From Periplaneta americana (lineage: Eukaryota; Arthropoda; Insecta; Blattodea; Blattidae), in the NCBI RefSeq assembly GCF_040183065.1, contig NC_091132.1, positions 158,384,102-158,448,101 of the forward strand: a DNA stretch of 64,000 nucleotides, given 5' to 3'. The notes beneath the pieces were generated by a model. That model did not search any database. It was given only the letters and a program-made list of their open reading frames with translations, and was not told the DNA's origin. This document shows positions 35,251 through 46,400 of the stretch, piece by piece (position 1 is the stretch's first letter; each line of letters begins with the position of its first letter). The translations under genes and the position numbers were made by a program.

Positions 35251-38200
35251 GTAAACAGAGGATACTTTTTTTTATTTTATTGGGTTATTTTACGACGCTG
35301 TATCAACATCTAGGTTATTTAGCGTCTGAATGATATGAAGGTGATAATGCCAGTGAAATAAGTCTGGGGTCCAGCACCGAAAGCTACCCAGCATCTACTC
35401 ATGTTGGGTTGAGGGAAAATCCCGGAACAAACCTCAACCAGGTAACTTGCCCCGACCGGGATTCGAACCCAGGCCACCTGGTTTTGCGGCCAGACGCGCT
35501 GACCGTTACTCCACAGGTGTGGACCAGAGGATACTTATAGGTCCAATATGTATTAGTTTTTGTTATAATGTATAGAAAGTGATGGCGGATAAAGAACTGG
35601 AATACATCTACTCCGCCACGACGTGAACAAAGATTGATGAAATAAATAAATATACTCGAAGTAATCCAGTAAAATGCAATTTATTAATTTAAATTACTTT
35701 CTAACAACTAAATTTCGTCAATAGCCTCCATGGCAACGAATACATTCCTGCAATCTGCTATGAAAATTCTGCATAACTCGCCCCGGCAAAACAGGTTCGA
35801 TGGCACTAATTGCATTCCTTATGTTTTGTTTCAGCTGGATGATGGTGCGAGGGTTGTTGCAATACACCCTACTTTTGAGATAACTCCATAGGAAATAATC
35901 AGTACACACTACTCATGGTTCCATGAACTGTCTGCGAAACATGTTTCCAGAACGAATAATTTCACGATTTGGAGACATTGCCTGGCCGTCAAGATCTCAT
36001 GACCTGACTGCAGCTGTTTACCTCCTACAGGGTTATCTCAAGAGTAGGTGTATCGCAACAAGCCTCGCACCATCATCCAGCTGAAACAAAATGTAAGGAA
36101 CGAAATTAGTGCCATCGAACCTTTTTTTGTTGGGGCGAGTTATGCAGAACTTTCATAGCAAATTGCAGGAATGTATTCACTGCCGTGGACGCTACTTACG
36201 AAATATAGTTCCTAAAAAGTAATCAGACATTAATAAATTGAATTCTACTGGGTTACTTTCAGTATATGTATTTTTTTTAATTCGTCCTGAGTCCCATAAC
36301 AGGGCTATAAAAACCGTCATATCCCACTGTCGCACCCTATATTTAAAATCTGAAAATAAAAAAAAAATAGTTTTTACAAAATTTCCATATTGTTAATGAC
36401 TCTGACATACTTAAAAATGCACTACTGGTATATGTGCATACTGATAGTAAACCACTTACATCAACTCCAGATTTAACCACAGAATAGCTAGCAGGCATTG
36501 AAGTGGATTCAAATTTTATCTCTGGCTTGACAGCATAAGTGTGGTCCATGAATTCCATCTTCATGCCTGTCACGTCCAGATGTGATAACATCTCTTCCTA
36601 CAGAATAAAAAACATTTTGCATAAAATTATTTAGCAATTTTAAAGTTCAATTCTTATGTAACAAAAGTCACCGTTGCACCGTTGACTAACACTTTCAATA
36701 CATAAACAAATTAAAGAAGAATATTGAAGGCAGAACAGTAATGAGACAATAAGGGATAAAGGAACGTCTCAAAATAGGCCAGGTGTTCATTCCGTAAATA
36801 ATTTACATACTGTAATATGTGTAAAAGAAGCTGATTGATATTCTGCAACGTCCGTGTAATTTTTTATTTTCAAGAAGTATATTTGATTACTCAGGACAAC
36901 ACTAAAGTGGAATTGTAATACACACAAATGTCAAAGAAATGAAAATATCAAACTTCACGATTGATACAACATGCAATTTAGTTTAGGCTTTAAAAACTTT
37001 ATAATACTATTGCTTACTTACTTACGGCTTTTAAGGAACCCGGAGGTTCACTGCTGCCCTCACATAAGCCCGCCATTAGTCCCTATCCTGAGCAAGATTA
37101 ATCCATTCTCTATCATCATATCCCACCTCCCTCAAATCCATTTTAATATTATCTTCCCATCTACGTCTCGGCCTCCCTAAAGGTCTTTTTCCGTCTGGCC
37201 TCCCAACTAACACTCTATATGCATTTCTGGATTCGCCCATACGTGCTACATGCCCTGCCCATCTCAAACGTCTGGATTTAATGCTCCTAATTATGTCAGG
37301 TGAAGAATACAATGCGTCCAGTTCTGTGTTGTGTAACTTTCTCCATTCTCCTGTAACTTCATCCCTCTTAGCCCCAAATATTTTCCTAAGCACCTTATTC
37401 TCAAACACTCTTAACCTATGTTCCTCTCTCAAAGTGAGAGTCCAAGTTTCACAACCATAAAGAACAACCGGTAAAATAACTGTTTTCTAATTCTAACTTT
37501 CATATTTTTTGACATCAGACTGGATGATAATAGCTTCTCAACCGAATAAGAACACGCATTTCCCATTTAGATAAAAGAAGACTTACTAGTATAGTAGACA
37601 TACGAACCTTCAGGGAGGCAGACTTCAATTCTGACATTATATGCTAATTGGAGAGCTAAGAGAAAGACTATCAGTAGCCAAGCTAGTAGAGCAACAAGAT
37701 ATTATTAGAAGATTCAATATTCCTAAATTAAAGGACGAGGAAATTAAGCAACAGTATCAGGTCGAAATTTCAAATATGTTTGCCTCTTCAGGAAGTTACG
37801 ACGAAGTTGAGGAAGAGTTAGATGTTAATAGCGTGTGGGAAAATATCCGAGTTATTATGAAACTAAGAAAAAAAAACCGTGAAGATTGATGAAGATTTTT
37901 CCATGGTAGTAGAAAGAAGGAAACAGGCAAAATTGAAATTCTTACAGGGTCCAGTTGAGGCAAATAGAAATAAACATTTCAATGAAAGACAGGAAGCAAG
38001 CCGTACATTTAGGAATAAAAAGAGAGATTACTTGAAGGAAAAACTGAATGAGGTAGAAACAAATGGTAAGAATAAAAACATTATAGATTTAAATAAGGCC
38101 ATAAAGGAATTTAAGAACGAATATCAGGAAAAGGTAAACGTGATCAAAGATGAGAATGGTGACTTGCTTGCAGGCTATCATTCAATCCTGAACAGATGGA

Positions 38201-41200
38201 AAAGCTATTTTCGGCAACTACTAAATGTACAGCTGTCAACAAAAAAAGTGGCCGCACTCGTGAACAGCGAATATTTTCAAAGTCCACTTCAGGTCGCGGC
38301 GACGTTACACGATGCATGTGCTTGTACAAGCAGTTCTCGAACTATGAAAGTGTTCCATATCTACGCCTCGTAGACCAGCGGTAGAGTGCTTGTTTAATGA
38401 TTCAAAGGTCGTGGGTTCGGGCCTTCTTCAAGTTTTCATTTTATTTTTTAATCTTTCTTTAGCGATGTAAATGATGTTCAAATTATCATTTATATCCAGT
38501 TATCGTTCTTTATGGATATCACGTTATTTATATTTTGTTATCGTTCTTTAGAGATATGAATAAAATTCAGGTCATCATTTGTATTCTGTTATCGTATTAT
38601 AACGATATGAATAATAATTATTATTGTATTTCCAATGGGGGTTAGCCGTATTTTACATATGTATGTTAGGGCTATAGTTTTATACACAAAAAAGATAAGC
38701 ATAAAGAGAAATGGAAAAGAAAATTAAATTAGCTTACGCGATGTAAACAAAACATAAACAATCCGTAAATTAGGCATTGCGATTGCAAAACAAATATCAG
38801 GTATCAATTTGTAACATACAAAAACATTAACAACACACATACGTAACACTTCTATAACACAAATATGCAGCTTTCCGTACCATACATCATAAATTAATAC
38901 ACAATAGTCACACAATCACAATCAAACCATAATTACGACATTGCGACATCAAGCATCACATAACTGACTCACATACATAACAAATCAAGCATCCGTTACA
39001 ACACATACACTTCAACATAGTAACCACACTTTTAAAAGTTACAAATTTGGCTCCAAGAAGAATAAATAGGACACTGTTACTAATTACTATTCTTCTACAA
39101 TTTCTTAAATACATCTGTAATAAATCTGTGAAATTCCGATATGAATAATATTCACGTTTTTTATATTGTTATCGTTCTTTAGCGATTTAAATAATATTCA
39201 AGTTATCATTTATATTCTGTTTTCCTTCATTAGCATTATAAAACAATATTCAAGTTATTTATATTGTTATTGTTCTTTCGCAATATATTAATTAAACAAA
39301 TCGATATTTATCATTTATATTTTGTTATCGATCTTTAGTGAGACTGTATAAATAATATTCAAGTTATTTATATTGTAATCGTTCTTTAGCGATATAAATA
39401 ACATAAATTTAATATTAGGTTCGGAAAAATCCAGTTGCATAATACTGGTATTAGTTTTTCTTTTTGTATTATTATATTATACTATCTTGAACCACAATAA
39501 AATGAAAAGGAGTAACGAGGAATTGAACCTGAGACGTTGACATCTAAATTCCGACGTTCGTCCGCTGAGCTACGAGAGCAAAAGTGTGGAAACATTTTTG
39601 GAAAAATTGGCCCAATCACACTCTAAGATCTTCTGATGATTCGTAGAAGCTAGTCCAGGATGCGGGGGGCAAAGGCTAATTCAGATTTCCCGGTCTCTGA
39701 CCGGGTCAAATATCCTGATAGAATTAATATTTAACCCTTGCCGTGACTTTCGGTGAAGTCCGGAGGACCCAATTAGTCAAATCCACTCTCCTCATCTCCA
39801 CGCTTGGGCCCCTTGGAATTTAATAAAATGCGAAAGAGATTGTGGTGTGCGGAAAGCAACGGGATGTTACCGCATTTAGGCCTATCCTTCCTAAGAAAAC
39901 TGCAAACATGAACAAAGAAGCTTTTAATAGAAGAAGAAGGATCTTCTGCGGACCTCTGGAAAAAGAACTAAGGAAGAGACTAGTGAAGTGCTTTGTGTGG
40001 AGTGTGGCATTGTATGGGGAAAGAACATGGACATTACGACGAAATGAAGAGAAACGAATTGAAGCATTTGAAATGTGGATGTGGAGAAGAACGGTGCGTG
40101 TAAAGTGGACAGGCAGAATAAGAAATAAAATTGTGTTTGAAAAAGTGAGTGAAGAAAGAATGATGCTGAAACTGATTAGAAAGAGAAAAAGGAATTGGTT
40201 GGGTCTCTGGTTGAAAAGAATAATAGACGACATTAGGATATGTGGATCATATGCGGAGACTAAGAGGAAGGCAGAAAATAGGAAAGATTGGAGATTGCTG
40301 GGTTTGCAATGTAAGACCTGCCCATGGACAGAACACTTATGTGTGTATGTTCAGAATGCCTGGAATATCGTGTCTAAGAACAGTCGCTATTTGCAAAGAC
40401 TAGTCAATTCCATGCCCACTCGACTGCAAGATGATCGAGATAAGAGGAAGATAGACTAAATATTGAATTGTGGCCTTTTGTTTTGTTTTTTGAACGATTA
40501 ATTGTTTGAATGTTTTAAGGCCGACGCCAGTAAATTTGTTATGTTTATGCCACGAAAGATATTTTATTGAGAATAAAATCTTTTTTCTTTCCATTTGCAG
40601 CCACAATATCATAATGATAATGATAAAGTCATGGCATAATATATTAATGAACCTGATGTTAATTACTAAAATAATCATAAAAGAGAAAGGAGCCATTATG
40701 TCTAGTTTGTCTCTCTCAAAAACGGAACAAAAAAGGACATAAAAAGCACGAGGTTGTAGTTGAACGCAGGACCTCATGAATAAGACGCCTGAACGCTACC
40801 ATTATGCTATCGAATAACACACAGTATACTTGAATTATAACTGTAGATATCAGGCAACGTGGTCCAACAACATGTAACATCGCCTGTCTCCGAATTGTAG
40901 CGAAGATACCCGAAGGGAACTTTGATACAGGAGAGCGGCCACTTTTTCTTTTGACAGCTGTACATAGGCAAAATAGAAATGATCGGAACGATTCCACACT
41001 ATCTGAAGTCAAAATTGCAATACAAAATCTGAAAAAGTACCAGTGCCCAGGTATCGATAAAATTCCAGCAGAATTACTACAAGGGGGTGGAAGTGCAATA
41101 TCTAGCAAAATTTATAAGCTTGGGAAAACGAAACTGTACCAGAATAATGGAAGGAGTCCATAACTGTAGCTATCTTTAAGAAGAGGAGACAAGAATAACA

Positions 41201-42981
41201 GCAGTAACTTTCGAGGAATATCACTATGTTGACATCGTACAAAATTTCGTGCAATATTGTTTTGAGAAGATTAAATCCATATGTAGATCAAATTATTGGG
41301 GATCATCAGTTTGGTTTAAGGCATAATAGATCGACTGCTGTTGATCAGATTTTATGTATTCGACAGGTATTGGAGAAAAAATGGGAGTATAAGGAGTATA
41401 CCAGTTATTCATAGATTTCAGAAAAGCTTATGACTCTGTTAAGAGAGACATTTTATATGATATTCTTATTGAATTTGGTATTCCCAAGAAACTAGTTCCA
41501 TTAATTAAAATGTCTCAGTGAAACGAACAGCAAATAGGTCAGTTTCTGTCGGATGCTTTCCAACTCACTGCGGACTAAAGCACTTTTACTTTTTAACTTC
41601 GCTCCAGAGTATGCCATTAGGAAAGTCCAGGATAACAGAGAGGCTTTGGAATTGAATGGTTATATCAGCTGCTTGTGTATGCGGATGACACGGGAATTTT
41701 ACTTGAAGCAACTAAAGAGAAGGTTTGGATGTAAATCCTAAAAAAAGACAAAGTATATGATTATGTCTCGTGACCAGAATATTGTACAAAATAGAAATAT
41801 AAAAATTGGAAATTTATGCTTTGAAGAGGTGGAAAAATTCAAATATCTTTAAGCAACAGTAACAAATATAAATGACACTGGGCAGGACATTAAACGCAGA
41901 ATAAATACGCGAAATGCGTATTATTATTCGGTTGAGAAGTTTTTGTTTTGTCATCTAGTCTGCTCTCAAAAAGGCTGAAAAAGTTTATAAACCAGTTATC
42001 TTACTGACTGTTCTGTACGGCTGTGAAACTTGGACTCTCACGTTGAGGGAGGAACAGAGGATAAGGGAGTTTGAGAACAAGGTGCTTAGGGAAATATTTG
42101 GGGCAAAGAGGGATGAAGTTACAGGAGAATGGAGAAAGTTATACAACGCGGAACTGCACTCCTTGTAATCTTCACCTGACATAATTAGGAACATTAAATA
42201 CAGATGTTTGAGATGGGCAGGGCATGTAGCACGTATGGGCATATAGAGTGTTAGTTGGAAGGCAGGAGGGAAAAAGACCTTTGGGGAGGCCGAGACGTAG
42301 ATGGGAGGATAATATTAAAATGGATTTGAGGGAGGTTAGATATAATAGTAAAGACTGGATTAATCTTGCTCAGGATAGGGACTGATGGGAGGCTTATGTA
42401 AGGGCGGCAATGAACCTTTGGGTTCCTTAAAAGCCATTTGTAAGTAAGTAAGAGCTCTATCGCCATCAAAATAGTCACCGTTACAAAGTAAACTTTAATA
42501 ATATCTTCTGTACCACAAATATTTGCAATAGATTATATGTTAACAGTCCGAACACTGGTTGCAATCTCACAAATGGCACCGATAAGGCATCACTCATTAG
42601 GCAACTAAGCCAGGAGATAACGGACTAAGATGGACAGATTCTTTTCCCCTTCATTGCACATAACTCTGACTAGGAACATAGTTCAGAAAACAGACTTGAG
42701 ATCTATGGAACATTTTGTTCTTCCTCTAATGCATATCGTCAAATGAGATGTATTGCATGATAACTGATTTATCAGTCAGATCCTCAATCGCAAGTAAAAT
42801 AATAGTACCACATAAACTGCTACAATAAAGGGGACATTTTCCCAAATCCTTATTTGTAGTGTACACTGTTACAAAACAGAAGACGTACCATCAGTCTAAA
42901 AATATTTCTATAAATGAATTCACAAGCTAAGTATAAACTGCGTAAAACTAAAGTTTTTCCTTTTATATCCTTACCAGTATC

Positions 42982-43025
<44 letters not shown>

Positions 43026-43079
43026 GGAAAGAAAGAAAGAAAGAAAGAAAGAAAGGAGGAGGGAGGAAGGAAGGAACGA

Positions 43080-43110
<31 letters not shown>

Positions 43111-43135
43111 GAGGTAGGGAGGAAGGAAGGAACGA

Positions 43136-43170
<35 letters not shown>

Positions 43171-43243
43171 GAGGGAGGGAGGAAGGAAGGAACGAACGAA
43201 CGAAAGAAAGAAAGAAAGAAAGGAGGGAGGGAGGAAGGAAGGA

Positions 43244-43282
<39 letters not shown>

Positions 43283-43359
43283 GAGGGAGGGAGGGAGGAA
43301 GGAAGGAACGAACGAAAGAAAGAAAGAAAGAAAGGAGGGAGGGAGGAAGGAAGGAACGA

Positions 43360-43415
<56 letters not shown>

Positions 43416-46400
43416 AAAACTTATGAAAACTACAATTCGATTAATGCCTACTCTCTCTTCAACTTGGAGCTCATTTCAAATCTAGATTTATCCTGTTTGG
43501 TTAATTTCTTATCGTACAACATTCTTCAGAACTCTAAACAACTGACGAAATTAATTACACCTCACTCACAGGTTCCATTTATAATTAGGTCTACAAGGTA
43601 ATCCGTATCATTACCTGGACTTCAACAACATTATCAGATATCTCATCAACACACTTCTAAGCTTTCCACCTGTTTCATTATTGTCACTACTTTACTTGTC
43701 AGTAATTGTCACTTTCCACCTGTTTCATTATTATCACTGATTTACTTGTCAGTAATTGTCACCGCATACTCCATCGACGTTGATCAATACAGTGAAATAA
43801 GGTTGCAGTTGTGGGACATCAGAGAGGACATCAGGTAACTACAATTATATCTCAGAAACTGTAATAAAAAATGTCATGTGCCACTTGTGTGAGCAAAGTA
43901 CATAGCAAATTATCGCTCACAATATACGTAGGCCTATCCAAGATTGATATATTTGCTACAGAAGCGACAAATGGAACTACAGTAACCTTACAATATTTCA
44001 CTCTTAATAGCTATTTAGGTAACTAGTGACTCAAAATAATCCTCTAGTTCTGAAAATATAGCCTAAATCGCATTTGTGAAGAAGTATGAAATACTTATTA
44101 TGGTCCATAAACATAAGAATAACATGTTGGTACGTGAGACTAGCAACTCTGGATTTCCACAGGCTAATAGGGCAATCACAGAAGCGATAACAATAATCCA
44201 AGAGGAGAAATTCCTAATACTAACAAGGCATAAGAGCTGACTGCTAAACTAATGCCACCTTACCCACAGCAGAGGTAGAAGATCCTACAACAAGCACTAG
44301 GAGGAACAACTGGATTATATGCACAGTACACCAACATCGCAGTCGACGTTGCTCGCTGGTCCCTAGTCACTGGGCCATACCGAGTCTTGTCAAACAAAAG
44401 ACAATCGAAATGGTGGTAGTAAAATTAGCGACTATATTCTTAAATAATTCACTCCATTAGTCAAAAGCAAGGTTTGTGCAGTACAACAGCGGTGTTTTGA
44501 ATACACCAATAGAAAATGCAGATGCACTAATATCATAAAGTAGATTATCACACCGAAATAAAAGGGGAAAAAGGTGTATTTTAGGGAATATAATTAAAAT
44601 GAAGAAACCAAAGTAAATTTCCAGTTAATGTTCGCCAAAACGTTAATTACGTAATTATGACGACGTTCCCGTTTTATTTGTGGCCTAGAGAAAATACTTC
44701 GTCTTTTACGAAGAAAACTTTTGGCGGCCATGAAATTAGGTTAAACGAGGATTGAGCGAGTATTCTCTTCCTGCACTTTCAGCCATCTTACATGTCATAC
44801 CAACATAACTTACGAGGCATTACGAACGTTCCGCGCTAGTTTGCAATATTCCAGCGGGATGGTTGAGCGGGTATTTAAAATGTATATACTCATAGCTATC
44901 GATATAACATAACGAATGTTACGCGGTAGTTTCTAATGTTCGAGCGGGAATTCGTAGTTGTGGAAATGGCTGCAGTAGGTGATCGTATTAATATTAGAAA
45001 GCTGAGCATTATTAATAGTGAAAATGAAACGCAACAGTGGTGCCGAGAGAAAGGTCTGCTTCCCGCAAATATGGAGTGTCCACTTTGTGGGGAGTTTTGG
45101 TACTCTCAAACAATAAGGGAGTCCGATGAGACGAATGTACCAGATGTAGCGGAGTCAACGATCGCGGATTCGTTTTCATACTTGAGGGAAGTGTGTAGAG
45201 GTAAGAAAATAAACTGTTATGGCAGATTGGGTTAATTTAGGATTTTACTGACAGGTTAGGTTAGTTTAGGATTTTACTGACAGGTTAGATTAGGATAGAT
45301 AAGGTTAGTGTGATTTTAGTGACAGGTTAGGTTAGCTTAGGATTTTATGATGCGTTACGTAATTATTTGTGACAGGTTAGGTTAGTTTAGGATTTTAGTG
45401 ACAGGTTAGGTTAGTTTAGGATTTTAGTGATAGGTTAGGTTAGTTTAAGATTTTAGTGACAGGTTAGGTTAGTTTAGGATTTTAGTGACAGATTAGGTTA
45501 GTTTAGACTTTTATAATGCGTTGCATAATTATCTGTGACAGGTTAGGTTAGTTTAGGGTTTTGGTTAGGTTAGGTTAGATTAGGTTAGACAGGGTTAGTG
45601 TAGGATTTTAGTGACAGGTTACGTTACCTTAGGTTTTTACAGGACGAATAGAAGAAATAGTGTACGCACTCTGTGAGTTTACACGGATCCGCTGCAACGC
45701 GACGCTGTTACTGCTAAGGAATTCACAGTACTTGTTACGCTGAATGTAGTCCTTTTTAAAAGAAAATTTCTTCCATTTAACCCGGCTATTCGTAACTTAA
45801 GAAATACCTTTATAGTCTCTTATTCATAATAGTCTTCTATGAACGTTCGTAACAGAAAATACATTGGGAGCTGAAATGTTGTGAAAGCAATTATACGTTC
45901 AGTAATTAAATAATCTCTTCGTAACAAGTTGCGAATTCAGGGACAGAAAAACCTACGAAATGCTAGTAAATAAAGAGTTGGATGATATTTTACGTGTCTA
46001 TAAATGAATTAAATTACTCACCATGATTAGTTGCCTGCTACCTATGAGAGTTTGCGAGATGACTTGACGGATTTACGAGCTTGTAAAAATCTTCGGATTT
46101 ACTCTGTCCTGAAGAAGAATCGGCACTTTAAATAGTGGTAGACTAATTTCGGAATAATATCGATGATGTGTTCTCTGCAACAACCTGCTCCCGAAGACTG
46201 GATCGAAAGAGCATCAAGATAGATCTCATCCCACATTGCACTTGCTGAGCTAATCTTTTCTTTAATCTTCAATTCTGTTTGAATAAGTACGTCATATACA
46301 GCTTGGGAAGGATAGTTTAAAAAACTGACATTCCTACCTTATCGGTAGTCTTTGATTTGGGTGACAGCTGCACAATGTTTAGACCTGTTACATTCCTGTC

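Larger units (their letters stand above)
34871..36339. mobile_element. Fold-back mariner-type element with two head-to-head transposase ends
   Basis: The ends are about 65-bp inverted repeats (TAGGGTGGGGCAGTGGGATA at left; TATCCCACTGTCGCACCCTA at right) flanked by TA. A minus-strand transposase C-terminus (35909..35718: [35 protein letters not shown]) faces a plus-strand one (35940..36215: [38 protein letters not shown]). So the two halves are inverse copies of the same 3' end, meeting near 35925. The left half is broken by a LINE. No catalytic core. Confidence 0.85.
38230..40960. mobile_element. 2.7-kb TIR element with tRNA-like modules in both arms
   Basis: The ends are CAGCTGTCAACAAAAAAAGT and ACTTTTTCTTTTGACAGCTG, extending to GTGGCCGC, flanked by TA (or GTAC; the junction is ambiguous). 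This fits Tc1/mariner. tRNA-like modules lie at 38362..38432 (plus) and 40812..40745 (minus), about 130-150 bp from each end, plus a third at 39582..39505 (minus). Sixty-bp-scale repeats fill 38450..38640 and 39130..39430. Near the right end a Tc1-like transposase tail is fused to LINE sequence. Confidence 0.75.
37567..42452 (+). pseudogene. RTE-like LINE, near full-length downstream part, interrupted by a 2.7-kb TIR element
   Basis: Before the insertion: endonuclease end ([13 protein letters not shown]), then [34 protein letters not shown] and [18 protein letters not shown] up to 38229. After it (from 40961): [52 protein letters not shown] shifted frames, [20 protein letters not shown], and C-terminal [20 protein letters not shown]. 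It ends with TTTGTAAGTAAGTAAG at 42452. Many shifts and stops make it inactive. Restoring the target (CTAAATGTACATAGG) joins both halves. Confidence 0.88.

Noticed and set aside
42914..43485. Two overlapping Lys/Glu/Arg-rich ORFs
   Set aside because: Pure product of the purine minisatellite; the reading stays open only because AG-only DNA rarely gives stops.
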